Below, in pieces: positions 51,598 through 62,828 of a stretch of 64,000 bases of DNA (the stretch's first letter is position 1; each line of letters opens with the position of its first letter). This DNA comes from Apostichopus japonicus. Taxonomy: Eukaryota > Echinodermata > Holothuroidea > Aspidochirotida > Stichopodidae. The notes under the pieces are model-generated. The model made no database searches. It worked only from the letters and a program-made list of their open reading frames with translations, and was not told where the DNA came from. The DNA lies in assembly GCF_037975245.1 (NCBI RefSeq), contig NC_092583.1, positions 8,455,764 to 8,519,763 on the forward strand, in the 5' to 3' direction. The translations under genes and the position numbers were made by a program.

Positions 51598-54500
51598 CTA
51601 AACCAAGACAAGAATACAAATCTCCATTAATTTAAATCGAAATAAAGATGGAAAAGACACAATTACTAACATTTTAGAGAGGGTTATTGGGAAAGGGTTT
51701 TTGGGAGAGGAATGATTGGGCAGGGAAAGATGCAACTACCAAAGAAACAAATAAATAGCATTACCTTTTTGTCAAATCTTTTCCAATCACCTCAATTCCC
51801 TACCATTGAATTAGAAATATAACAGCTGTCTGAGGGCTTTGGGATAGGGTTGTCGGGGGGGGGGGGGGGAAAGAACAAACACTGTCATACGTTAAAGTTA
51901 CATAATACTGGGTGTACTTTCATAAATATTTATAAAAAAATATATAAATATTCATGTAATGTGACATCTGACCTCAGATGTGATATTTGCAAAACCTATA
52001 TTTTTGAAAAATGGGCAAAGTGAAGTAACAACACACTCTAGTTTCTGTCATTATTTTACCTGGGAACTGGGTCTCTGTGACTTTTCCAGAATATAACAAA
52101 CACCAAAGAAAACAACAAACCTAATAACTCTTTTCCAAACCCTTTCCTTTTATCCCATTTTCTGTTACCGACTATCCCCCTCATAAAATAAATTTGAAAA
52201 AAAAAGTTGTGACATAGAATGGTCACATATGCCCATGCTGAAAATGGTTTATAATTTTGTGTTTTCGATTATTGTTGTACACTTGAGTAGAAAGACATCT
52301 CAGGTTGATACTTAACAATAATCAGAAACACAATTAATTTTAAAATTAATTAATTAAACACAAATTTGGTCTGATTCGACTCCAATTTATTTGATTTCTC
52401 TGCGTCTGCTTTTCAATTTATCACTTTACAACTCTCAGGACGTGACTGGCGGGAAAACCAGCAAATTTCCTACCAGGAGCTTCGATCTGAGTCTCTTGAC
52501 CACGTCACATGACATACACGATAATGAATAAATATGAATCAATAACCCATCACAATACGAAGGGATTACCTTTGATTTACCAAGGAGAGGTATTGGAAAT
52601 CGTCTACACAACAATAACTTTTTTGATGAAACTCTACAAATACTTACAATCTGGATTGACCAGGGGTCAAAGAATGTTCCTCTCTTGTTGTAACAAGTTC
52701 ATTAATTACAGGGTCATCTTTAGCCGGTGCGAGACGAGCTAACATGCCCTCTAACCATCTGAAAGAGAAGAGTAAATAATAGGCATAACTGGCTATGCAA
52801 AAGTTATTTAGAATGTAGAAAAAGAGATTAAAAGTATTACTATGAAACATGTTGAGTAATATTCGAGTCAATTCAATTCAAATTCATGTTTCATATGCTT
52901 TACAGAAGTACATGACAAAATGATAAGAAACTGTTATCATTACACATAATATGAAGGGCACTAGAAAACCAACAATGTTTATCAAAGTTAGTGACCAAGA
53001 AAAATAGAAAAGGCTTAACGAAAACAGAAAAGAGAACAAGTAAAAAAAAAATTTAAAAAATACAACTGAACAAGGAGAAGATATCAAGGTCACAGAAAGG
53101 GGAAACCTCGCTAGAAAATATTATGGGTAAAACTGATTACTTAAGTGTCGTTTAAGTTGTTGTTGAAAAGAACGGAGACCCTTACAAGATTTAATTACAC
53201 TTGGGATGTCCTGCCAGATTTTAATAAAGTAAATTACTTTAAATTATTTTCTCCATGTTGGGTGATGTGTCGGGTCTACGATAATAAATTAAAATTACGT
53301 GTATTTATATCATAATTGCTATTGTTACGCACTCTAATACAGTTGGATATAACAGGCGAAAGCCTACCATTACAATACCTATAAATTATGCTACAAACAC
53401 AGTCCGTATGAGTATCACTGACTTTTAACAAATTATATTTCCTGTAGAGTAAATTAGTGGAAAAGCGCATGTGGTTGCCAGTAAGCAGTTTAATTAACCT
53501 ATTTTGCGTAATTTGAAGTGGCTTTAAGGGTAGTAGTCTTAGCTGCATCAAAGACTTCAATATCATATGATATTATAGAATATATAAAGGAATAGTTCAA
53601 TTGCTGTTTTAACTGGAAGGATATCCTTAATGCAATAAAACATACCAGTGTACTTTACCTCAACAAAGGTCTTTCAATTGATGCTGCCAGGAAAGGCCAT
53701 CTTTAATAATTAAAACTAAATTGTTTATACTAGATGGCTACAGTCATGATATATTTAAACCAGATATTTTGAATGCAAATTAGACAACAACCAGGAACAT
53801 ATGCTCTATCTAGCATGTGGGAAACATTTGGAAATTAAAAAATTGAAATGCGATCCATGTAACGGTTTGTTGTGATTCTGCTTGTATATTGTACATGATC
53901 AGCAGTAAGCAGGGTGGTGAAAGATTGTTGTTGGGAATGGCCGAGCTATATTACAGTGGATTGAGCCTAATTTGATTTGGGGGGGGGGGGGCTGTAACGA
54001 CTTGCCCGAAAAATATAAGCATAATTTTTCGCGCACTCCGCGCGCATTCAACATATTCATGTGCATATCATATAGGCATTCATCGGTTATTACATCACAT
54101 GCCAATAACATACAATCATTTTTCGTCTTATTACCCTTCCATATTGGTTATAATTATTGGGGAAGTTGTTACAATGATAATAATAATATAGGTTTAACCA
54201 TTGAAAAACACATTGCAAGTTATTCTTCTTTCAGTAGGTGCCCGAAAAATTCTCACCATATTGCCCGAATTTTCACCAAAAAAAGTAACAAACACACTGC
54301 AAATTATTCTTCTTTCAATAGGTGCCCGAAAAATTCTCACCATATTGCCCGAATTTTCACCAAAAAAATGACAAACACACTGCAAATCATTCTTCTTTCA
54401 GTAGGTGCCCGAAAAATTCTCACCATATTGCCCGAATTTTCACCAAAAAAATTTAAAAAACACATTCTTTCAGTAAGTGCCCAAAAACACTCACCATATT

Positions 54501-57500
54501 GCTGAATTTTCACCAAAATATTTGAAAAACACACTGCAAATTATTCGTCTTTCAGTAGGTGCCCGAAAAATTCTCACCATATTGCCCGAATTTTCACCAA
54601 AAGATTTGGTTGGGGGGCTGCAGCCCCCCCCCCCCCCCGCGCCTATGATTGTTAGTTATGCATCCTCACAAACACAGCATCAAAATCACTGGTATTGGGT
54701 AGATATTTGGTTAAGGTTAAGGTGGTAACACTTGGTAAAGCGCACATTACTGTTAAAACACTCGATGGCGCTGAACGACAATACAATTATAAAAACGATT
54801 TCTTAAATAAGTGAGTCTTACTTGATGTATCATGAGCCAAGATTAATCAACCTCTCATTAGTGAATTTTAATTAAAAAGGATACAAACAATAAAGGAATG
54901 AGATATATATGCAATCTGTGTATCTTACTGCGTAGTTTGATCAGCCTTTTCCAGATGCCTTCGTGTTTCCGTCAAATTATTTTGAAGGAACTCGTTTTCT
55001 TTCTTCAACGTCTCCAGTTTTAATCTGGTGGTCTCCAGTTCCTGTTTGCTACAAGTCTGCTGCTTTCTTATAGTGGCTGTCTCTGACATCCAATCCCTTT
55101 GACTTCTAAGATGACACTCATCCTGCAGTCGAGAAGTAAACAATACGCTGAGCATTTAACAGCAACAAAATTTCAGCATTCTACTGGTTTTCAAAAAAGT
55201 GCTTTTGCTGGAGATTATTTTGACAAGCCAAATTATTCCCAAATATCTTAAGATTGTTATCAAATTAGATGGCCTAATTTCTCAGAGAGGAGAAACGTTC
55301 TAAGAGTGGATGCAAACTGCTTATTGAAATTTAAGTATAAGTGAATATTGTTTCACTTTGTGGGATACATGGGTGGGGCAGGAAGGAGGGGCGAGCACAT
55401 GATTCAAACACATTATCATATGTTTGTTTTACTCAATTTTTTATTATTTTTGTTTCAATTATGTTTAAAGCTGTTCACATGTTGTCTGAGAGCTTCTTGT
55501 CAGAACAACCAAATTATCTTTGAGGGGGTCTGTGCACAGCTAGTTCACTTGAAATACAAAATGAAATTAGCTGAGATAACATTCTGCATACATTGTATGC
55601 ATGTGTGTATATGAAAGACACCATTTGTAATACATTGTAAACATGTTAATTTGAGGCAGTTAAAGCTTCATGGTTTCTACCATTTCTATCGTTGGGACTC
55701 CAGAGGGTCAGAAAGATGATTACATGGAACTCGATACTTGACTGTTGAGACACCACTCTATCACCGACTACCTACCCTCTTCATCCTCCCCACTAAAAAC
55801 CCTCCCCAGACCTACTCTCTGCCACCCTTTAAAATAACTGAAATTGGCAGATTCTAATGACATTGCTTCTGTCCTACTAATTTTGTAATTTAAGTGATGA
55901 GAATGTTCCATTAAGTTCCAAATGACCCAACAGCCAATAAGCATTCCATTTGTTTTTCACACCAGACTCCACAACATTCACTCCACAATGTTTTGGCAGG
56001 GAGTTGTTATGGACACAATGCTAGCCATTGTAATAAAAACATTATTCATCTTATCACTAACAAGAATGAAGTAAACCTTTCATTCTTTTCATTTTATTAA
56101 CATTTGTATTTTGATCAGACTGTGATATCAAATTACCTTCTGTTTGCTGTGTTTCGTCAAATCTTCATATCTTCCCTCTGTCGCTTTCAAATCATCTTGG
56201 AGTTTGCTCACAAGCTTCTTGAGAGCACCACATTCTTGCTGTTCAGCTATCAACTGTTCTTGAAGGGTTACATTCAAGGTTTTTACTACAGAGGCTAAAA
56301 GCAACAAAAAAAGGGGAAAAAAGGATCAGAACTTTGCTTAAATATTACAGTCATAACTTTACTTGAACATTCTTTTCACTCAAACTCTTTACCACCCCAC
56401 AAGTTGGTTTTGATAATTGAATTGATATTTGGGTACCATGTTGTCAAACCACTGGGGTGGTCTAGATTACATAATCATAACAGTTTACACAGAGCCAGTA
56501 TGAAACACTGTCTGCAACAAACTGTCTTGCTTTTCAGTTTGTGAAGCAAGTTGGGGTTACCTAGTGAGGTCCTAAAACAGTAAATTTGCTAAATAAAAAA
56601 AAATAAAAAAAGACATTGCCTAAATCATAACTAATGTACAAAACTTGTTATTCAAGACCTATTTATATGTAAAATTTGCTAGAAAATCAGAGCTTGATAA
56701 ATAATCTAACTCTAACATTAATGTTAACACATGCTAATACTAATACATACTAATATTAACACATACTAATACATACTAATATTAACACATACTAATACTA
56801 ATACATACTTTCAGAGTTTTGAAGCTTTCTCTCATCTCTCCCTTCAATTTCTCGCTGTATTTCCTTCATCTGCTGGTTCGCGATGCGCAGCTTTCGTCGT
56901 AAACTAGCATTTTCACTCCTCAGGGGTTGCAAGGCCATGGCTATCTCGATCTGTACTTCCTTGTCCATCGTTAGATATGGCAGGGTATCTATGGTGTCCA
57001 GAATGTTATGGAATAAATTGTCTGCTTCCAAATTACCTGCAATTGAAACATGAAATATTTGATATGAATAATTTGCTATCAGTCTTTTTCTTTAATTAGC
57101 ATTACAGATATTTTACAAAGGCCATTTTAACTGTATTTAACCATACTGAACTTCTGTCACTGAAATATTCCTTTTAGCAGATTTGTGAGCGGAGAAACTC
57201 TTTGAGTGGATACAAGTGTTGGTCATTTTTTTTTCCTCATGAAAATAACCCCTGAGATAGTTGCAAATGAAAGGAAATATAAATAAATAAAACAGTGATG
57301 ATATTTATTTTCTCCACTATACAAATAAGAATTTTCTGATGGAAAATATGATGGCAATAATGTGATATAAATGAAAGATCAGTAAAATGGGGATTCCACA
57401 GCAAGGCTTCATTAAAGTATCTTCTTTGCACAGTTAAATGCTGGGAATGATGTAAGTATCCCAGAAGGAAAATTACCATTTGACTTTGCACAAACCTTTG

Positions 57501-60390
57501 CCTTCAGTCACTGCTTTCAATTCTGTCACCAAATATTTTAAGACCCTTTGTTGTTCTAACAATGGCTTTTTGTCTTTAGACTTTGATGATTTCCCACTAA
57601 ATTCCTCCGACCTCGTCTTTCTCCTCTTCTTAGTCGCAGGGCTACTTCTTCTTTTCATTATTGGGCTTTCTTCTTTCTTGCATTCACCATTTCGGCATCC
57701 ACTCTCTGTCTGCACAACTTGTCCATTTTCATCTTCATTTTGAAGTGTAAACCTTGTCTCTCTGTTAATTTCTACATCTTCGTGCAAAATATTTTCCTTG
57801 ATTGAAGCGTCATCAGTCATACCATTTCTAAAGCTCGACTTTGAGGCTTGTGAACCAACCACTTTTGATTGGCCATCGGATGAAATAATTGGCTGTTGTT
57901 GTCCCTCCTGTGTCTCGCTATTCATCTTTTTCTCCTCAAGATTATCACAACATTCTCCTCGTCTTTCTCCATCCTCTCCCTTTGTTTGTCTCACAGCCTG
58001 AGGATCCTCTGAGATTGCAACTTTCTTTCGATGATCCGTTTGAACAGCTTTGGATCCCTCACGATCAACCTCCTGTTGTTCTCGTGATTTTGTCTGGAAA
58101 CTGACAGCATCTCTCTCATTGATGGATTTTAAAGTGTCCACCAAATCCCTGAGCACACTTTTAGCTGCATTCACACCGCTTATAGGTGCTGTATCGTCTC
58201 TACTATTTCTGTATAAGGAATACCCTGCCCTACTACTACCCTCTTGTTCAACATGCATCAGTGGCTGTGTGGCTGGATCCATCTGTACTCTCTGGTCAGG
58301 ACTGTAGATATCTGGCCTTAGCTTGCTCTGTCCGCAACCACCGTCACTCCATCCTCTGTAAATCCCAGAGGCCTCCTCTCGACCAGAAGCAAGATATCTG
58401 TCAGTGGATGTGTAAAGAGCTTGGACATTCTGCGTTTGTCTCTTCTCAGATAGATCATCACCTTCTCTCGCCCTCTCTCGTTCCGGTATCATCTGACCAC
58501 CGATTAGTCCAGGATTAAAGCCATGACTACTTGGATAGCGGACAGGTTCTGAACCCTGGTAACATTGACCATTGACCTGGAACTGATTCAACAAATCCTC
58601 TTGCGGTTTTGTAATGCCTTGCGGACAAGTATGTTGTGACACAGCTCTTTGAAGTTTTAGCTGAGGAGTGGAGGACAGAAGCTCTGGCTGATAGGTGGTC
58701 CTCTGTGACTGTTCTAAAACAAATGGAAGTGAACAGGGAGAAGAAAAATTTGCAAATCTAGGTTGGCAGTTCAATTGTGATAGTGTGGGTACAATTTTCA
58801 AAGTGTATAACACAGAATGATTATCTTGGGCACTTAAGTTCACGAAATGGCAAAGTCATAATAAATCAACATATCAAAAACAGATGTGTCGGAGATATTA
58901 CCCTTACTTAGATTATGCCTCTTCTAAAGATGCCTTTCTTAATGCCTTCTCTAATGCCTTTTCTAAAGATAGACATAGAAAGCACTAACCTTAATTATAA
59001 CCTATATACAATTTTTTAGAACTTGATATACTGCATAACTGATAGTTTCACTTTTGTCACATATACCATCATACTATATGTAATGTAACAAAACAGTTTA
59101 CTAGTGGGAACAGAGTGTGACGGTAGCTACATGGATGCAGGGGAGTAGATCCCAGTTAAGGGAACAGATACCTTGCATCACTCTTTTTTTTTTAATTAAT
59201 CTTAATTCATAAATTTGTTTTACTTTTATGCACATATATTGATCACTTGCTGTTTTAATATATAAATAGCTCTCTTCCACCTTTTTTTCCTCTACATCTT
59301 TCTGTCTTTGTCCTTCTCTAGTTTTTTCCTTACCCCCTTCCCTTAATCCTCTCTTTGTCCCTCCGCTGTTTATCTCCTACCTCTCCTCTTCCCCTGTTGG
59401 TTTCTTTCCTTCTACTCTCCATCCCATATCTACTAATCCCCTTACATCTATCTCTTTGTGTTCACCATGCTCATTAATCTGTCTGTATTCTGTGCGTGTT
59501 TTTGTCCCTTCTGTTACTGTTACTTGTCATTTAGCCTCTGAAGAAGATCCTGCTAGTATCAAAACGTCAGACCAACTTACTTTTACACATTATTATATAA
59601 AGTAAACATATTTCATCACTACCTGGCTTATGCATATCATTATCCTGATCTACTTTTCTTCTCGGCTTCTCTCTCTCCTGTCCTTTCGAGACTTTCTTCT
59701 TCACTTTTCGTTGATTTGGTTGTTTACCCATCTTTTGTTTTCTGTTGATTTCCTTTGTTTTTCCCGTCCTGGGTTGCTTCTCCTTCTCATCACATCTGTC
59801 TCTCACACCTTTTTGAAACAATAAAGTAAACATGAGGAGGCTAAATGAAGTCTTTGATAGCTACGTATGTGAAACATTATACAATTTTTCCAAGTGGGAG
59901 TGGTCTCTATTTATTATGATTTATGGTAACCTGTGATGGTTTTAACTTTTACAATCAACCAGTTTTTTTTCATCCATGGATAATGTTATCAGGAATAAAG
60001 ATCGCCTTTCTTAATTACATTATTCTCTGACTCTACATTATTTATTTACTGGAGTTAGAAGTTATTTTATGAATGTTTTAGAGTTTAAACTAAAGTGTTA
60101 CAAGTTTTAATGAAACATGATAGACACAAATCAGTAGATTTATCAAAGGGAAATGATCATTTGAAGTCAGAAAAGCTATTTCATGGAAATAACTCGTCGT
60201 CAACAATTAATGGAGCGAATTGTTGCAGATTTTACTACTTACCGCCACGCTGCCCATCATCCATTATATGAGCCAATAGGGATGCACATCTATCGAGTCC
60301 TTTGTGAGTCAATTTAACCATGTCTTCTGTATCGGTGGAAGAGATAGAGTGCCCTCCGTTCTTCCTTCTTATTTTACCCCCTTTCTTCAT
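50844..60390 (-). CDS. CCDC14: CCDC14 ortholog, eight coding exons (whole gene)
   Basis: Joined exons (minus strand): 60390-60243, 59808-59623, 58713-57496, 57036-56809, 56294-56137, 55122-54929, 52758-52648, 51597-50844. The sum is 2997 nt, 998 codons plus TAA, with all seven junctions in frame. Seen: GLDRCASLL at residues 31-39, a basic exon 2, KKRRKTR at 473-479, VLKYLVTELKAV at 502-513, QPLRSENA at 554-561 followed by a long heptad-like charged region to about 710, PKRKR at 755-759, and a C-terminal helix at about 961-994. Known: human CCDC14 (about 953 residues) has the same blocks in the same order (GLDGCASLL, YLLGELKAL, MQPLRSENA, terminal FTSRDEQDF-type helix). In human cells it sits at centriolar satellites and the centrosome, and restrains centriole duplication. 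Inferred: same role here. The start chosen is the ATG at 60390, with A at -3. An upstream coding exon cannot be excluded, because the vertebrate N-terminus is longer. Confidence 0.9.
52648..52758 (-). CDS. CCDC14: CCDC14 exon 7 (residues 711-747)
   Basis: A short 111 nt exon: acceptor TTCTCTTTCAG|ATGGTTAG and consensus donor AGATT|GTAAGT, phase 2 in and out. The peptide has WLEGMLARLAP, comparable to the SMAKLLSDL segment after the coiled coil in human CCDC14, then a polar stretch. It is separated from exon 6 by a 2.2 kb intron filled with transposon remains. Confidence 0.8.
52866..53640 (-). mobile_element. decayed 5'-truncated non-LTR retrotransposon (LINE) end
   Basis: Minus-strand translations match the far C-terminal part of LINE reverse-transcriptase ORFs. 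Pieces in order are SYDIEVFDAA, a frameshift, LQITQNRLIKLLTG, YNLLKVSDTH, IYRYCNGRLSP, then after another break FIKIWQDIPSVIKSC and RSFQQQLKRHLSN before a stop near 53121. This is the usual layout of the post-thumb region in CR1/L2/Jockey-like elements; the clade is not decided. About 250 nt of A/T-rich 3' sequence follows, ending in TTGAATTGAATTGA at 52866-52885, a typical LINE microsatellite tail. It lies in CCDC14 intron 6 in the gene's orientation. It has two or more frameshifts or stops and is not functional. Confidence 0.75.
53954..54647 (-). mobile_element. nonautonomous DNA transposon copy with internal 83 bp tandem expansion
   Basis: About 694 bp in CCDC14 intron 6, in reverse orientation to the element at 46559-47048. 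Shared blocks: the terminal CATAGGCG-type end, CTGCAGCC next to poly(C), ATTCGGGCAATATG, TCGGGCACCTACTGAAAGA, and the CGCGCGGAG block near the other end. A stretch present once in the 46.6 kb copy is repeated here about five times (see the 54220-54610 entry). The outer limits are approximate, and I could not find a target-site duplication. Confidence 0.65.
54220..54610. repeat. 83 bp tandem repeat, about five units
   Basis: The word CCCGAAAAATTCTCACC (or a close variant) begins at 54241, 54324, 54408, 54480 and 54562, giving spacings of 83, 84, 72 and 82 bp. Each unit also has TATTGCCCGAATTTTCACC and CTTTCAGTAGGTG. The fourth unit is shortened. The array sits inside a transposon copy and creates false open frames on both strands. 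Confidence 0.9.
54929..55122 (-). CDS. CCDC14: CCDC14 exon 6 (residues 647-710)
   Basis: Acceptor CGACTGCAG|GATGAG (phase 0) and donor ACGCA|GTAAGAT (phase 2), 194 nt. It encodes a long charged helix with heptad-like leucines (LETTRLKLETLKKENEF, then LTETRRHLEKAD), corresponding to the FKLETAEKENQIL region of human CCDC14. This closes the predicted coiled coil. Confidence 0.88.
56137..56294 (-). CDS. CCDC14: CCDC14 exon 5 (residues 594-646)
   Basis: Acceptor TTGCTTTTAG|CCTCTG and donor CAGAAG|GTAATT. Its 158 nt convert phase 1 to phase 0. The encoded peptide has leucines at heptad spacing (VTLQEQL, LKKLVSKLQDDLK) and is charged, as expected of the central coiled coil. A shadow frame on the plus strand covers the same interval and is not a gene. 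Confidence 0.88.
56716..56809. repeat. decamer minisatellite (ACATACTAAT)n at a splice donor
   Basis: About nine units related to ACATACTAAT or ATTAACACAT. On the minus strand each full unit contains GTATGT, the same six bases that form the donor of CCDC14 exon 4, which begins at 56808. Confidence 0.85.
56809..57036 (-). CDS. CCDC14: CCDC14 exon 4, signature coiled-coil start (residues 518-593)
   Basis: Acceptor AATTGCAG|GTAATTTGG and donor CTGAAA|GTATGT, 228 nt, phase 1 in and out. It carries the best-conserved part of the family: EVQIEIAMALQPLRSENA followed by LRRKLRIANQQMKE, close to human DIQVEIALAMQPLRSENA and LRRQLRILNQQLRE. This begins the parallel coiled-coil region. The donor lies at the first unit of a short tandem repeat (see separate entry). 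Confidence 0.95.
57496..58713 (-). CDS. CCDC14: CCDC14 exon 3, large disordered exon (residues 112-517)
   Basis: A 1218 nt exon, by far the largest coding block in the window. The acceptor is TTGTTTTAG|AACAGTC. The donor is GGCAAAG|GTTTGT, chosen over a nearby ATG|GTAATT because only the former is phase 1, as the next exon requires. The protein is rich in Ser, Gln, Glu and Arg, with little hydrophobic content. Near its end it has a bipartite basic patch (MKRRSSP, then KKRRKTR) and then VLKYLVTELKAV, which matches the IIKYLLGELKAL block of human CCDC14. Confidence 0.92.
59623..59808 (-). CDS. CCDC14: CCDC14 exon 2 (residues 50-111)
   Basis: Acceptor CAAAAAG|GTGTGAG and donor AAGCCAG|GTAGTG, phase 1 on both sides (186 nt). 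The encoded stretch is almost wholly polar, with clusters such as KVKKKVSKG and KPRRK, and no hydrophobic core, so it is probably a disordered basic linker. It is poorly conserved against human CCDC14. It is included because its frame is open only between these two sites and both junctions keep phase. Confidence 0.75.
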
Positions 60391-60391
60391 T
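60243..60391 (-). CDS. CCDC14: CCDC14 exon with proposed start codon (residues 1-49)
   Basis: The acceptor is a pyrimidine-rich tract ending TTTGATCAG just before A-ATG, and the donor is GCG|GTAAGTAG. The exon ends in phase 1. It encodes a Lys/Arg-rich start, then GGHSISSTD, which resembles the GYSIHSDSES block of human CCDC14, then the family signature GLDRCASLL. One base of the exon precedes the ATG, so the acceptor is compatible with an upstream noncoding exon, or with a coding one ending in phase 2. Confidence 0.85.
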
Positions 60392-62828
60392 CTGATCAAA
60401 GAGATAAGATCAAAAGTTCCAAAATCACTACAGTGAAAGTAAGATTTACTGTGTACAATAATTGAACTACACAATTACTGTATATTGCTCAGCATCACAA
60501 GCTAAGAAAAGATTATCAATTCTACACACATCTTCTGTACAATAGGTAACACATGGAGGTTAGTGAATACACAAATTGATATGATGCAGTATATCCATGA
60601 AGTCATTATTTGATACTGGGTTACTAAAGTGTGACATGCATGTTCAAAAATGAATTACAAGAAGGTATCTATTTGAGTGCTGATTCTGGTTCTCCGGTGA
60701 ATGTCGAACACAATTAGTCATGTTAAAAGATAATACAGTATTAAGAAAGGTGGATTTGAGGCAAATAAAAAGGACAAGTGATGATGTTAACGTACTGTAT
60801 GTGACTCGGTGTCCTACAGTTGTCTATAAACATAGCCCCTTCTCCATTAAAGTGAAGGGGAATATATATGAGCAATGTCAAATGATATCTTACGACACAA
60901 AAAAAAAATTGAAGTTCTTATCACATTCCATTGTAAGTTAATGAGGCTGATCATTTAGGACACCATAACATACGTTAACAACACAACAGGAATTTGGAGT
61001 TATAGAACTTAGCCACTGGCTCAATGACAAATTTCATCAGCTAGTTAGATAGAGTACCTTAGAACTACATGGAATGAAGTGTTTCCTAGCATGGAAGTTC
61101 TCAGTCTTCTCAATAATTTAAATTCAGAGTGCATATTGTTAACGTATGTTATGAAGACACCAAAAAATGAGACACCATCACATACGTTAACAGATGTTCT
61201 AAAACCATGTTTTAGACTCATTGGATGATGGAAATAGTTTAATTCTATTTCAAACATGGTGAAATATTAAGTGAGTTGAATATTCTGTGAGAATTCCTGA
61301 CATGGGCCTAAAATAGATTTTCACAGTTAACGTATGTTATGCAGGCTAGAAATGAGGACACCACACACAAATTGTGACTGATACAGAGGAATTGAACTGC
61401 TAGCAGTGAAAGAATTGTTTACTATCAGTGTATGTGGGGTGTTGATCAGTTACAAATGTTTTGATATTCAAAACTATCAGTTGATAGTGAAATAATGCCC
61501 ATTTAACGTACGTTATGTTGAGGACACCGAACAATTTGTACAGTTTAACAACCAATAACAAGTTTTTTTCACATGTATTTTTGAATGAATTTGTCCTCTG
61601 AGATGCCATTAGACCTATTCTCAGCATGAGTAGTGAGTTTCTGGGACTTACAATCCATAGTACACTACTGTGCAGTGTGTGATTAGGTTATAATCATGAA
61701 AAGTTGCCACCAGTTAACGTATGTGATGCAGGAGGACACCAAAAATATGTACGTTAACAAAGATGAAGATCTTTATTTTTCAGCAGTTGATGAGCATGGG
61801 TGACTGAAATTTGCAAGTGTAATTGAAGCTCTGCTTTCACTTGAATAGAAAATGCAAAGTCAAGGCATAATAACATGGGAAAAACCAAGAAAAGTGCATC
61901 TCAATTACAGCCATTTTCATAATGTCACATTTTGGTGTCCAAAATTAGGCCAATTTTTGCAGTAAAACCCTCATAATTTCGCATCCACCCAATGTATGGT
62001 TGAATAACTATCAATGATATCTGATGGTTTATTGACACAACCATTGAAAAGGGAAATACAAGCAAAGGGGTATGATGAATGGAAATTTCAGCAAAATGAA
62101 AAAAGGGACATAAAATCTCTCCAGTATCAAATATATGCTTATTATATATATAACTGTGCTGCATACAGTACATAGGAGTGCCTATGTCCAAGCCTAGCTT
62201 ACGTTATGTTAAGTACTGTGATAGTCTGGACGTTCAAGTTCCAAGATGAACAAATAAGGAGCATAACCCTCTCTTTTGCTCATCAGCCAGATGATTAAAT
62301 AACATGACTTGTTTCCCTATTCACCAAGCTGCTGAATGGATAATGTTCAATCTCATGCTGAAGGCAACATGTATTGGGTCCAAATAAATTCTCAAGGATT
62401 ACAGTTGTCAATTCTGTTTTTTCTGTCCTAGGCTAGGCAAAGTTTCAAAGTAAACTTACTGAACAATGACAGGTTACCTGTTTTAGTCATTGTTTAATTA
62501 TGCTACTTTTTATCGTCACCTTCACCTCAGTTTTATCGTTTACACATCTCCTGTTTTCAAGTCTTTTCTTGTACTTCCTCATTTAATGTTTCTTTGTCAG
62601 TTTGTTTTTCGAGGACCTTCAGGAAGATTAGTTCCGGCTAACTAAGTATGGTGGTGTACAGTAACTTCACATCCCCCTAAATTTGCAGACTGTGTTATAA
62701 ATATGTAGTTGCACTAATAGCCACAGTTGTTGCCGTAAGAGTACAGTAGGTCAAATTGTAATAACTTTGTTGAATCACAATTTTAATTTACAAAGCCTTA
62801 ACAGAAACAGCCAAAATGACCATTGCGA
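60392..62828. other. upstream region or intron before first CCDC14 coding exon
   Basis: No coding frame in phase with CCDC14 was found. Most of the interval is taken up by the palindromic motif copies listed separately. It would be intron if a leader exon lies near 63.65 kb. Confidence 0.5.
60786..62212. repeat. dispersed palindromic motif GTTAACGTATGTTATG with GGACACC
   Basis: Copies: 60786 (+), 60958-60979 (inverted), 61138-61161 (+) with inverted partner 61171-61191, 61326 (+), 61504 (+), 61713 (+) with inverted partner 61745-61758, and a partial one at 62199-62212. Successive copies up to 61713 are 172-210 bp apart. The complete form is a left arm, GGACACC, then the complement of the arm. 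I see no clear similarity in the DNA between copies. Confidence 0.8.

Noticed and set aside
52440-52505. Possible degenerate tRNA-like sequence
   Set aside because: Only a loose B-box-like word (ATCGAAGCTCC on the minus strand); no A-box or paired arms.
53972-54505. 177-codon plus-strand open frame
   Set aside because: It runs through the 83 bp tandem repeat of a transposon; the protein is the repeat translated in several frames.
57474-57478. Alternative CCDC14 exon 3 donor ATG|GTAATT
   Set aside because: It leaves phase 2, which breaks the frame into exon 4; the GTTTGT donor at 57495 keeps it.
57480-58518. Several plus-strand frames of 67-110 codons
   Set aside because: Antisense shadows of the large CCDC14 exon 3.
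60786-62212. CRISPR-like array
   Set aside because: Regularly spaced short repeats with dissimilar spacers superficially look alike, but the spacing is about 180 bp, repeats are in both orientations, and the host is clearly eukaryotic.
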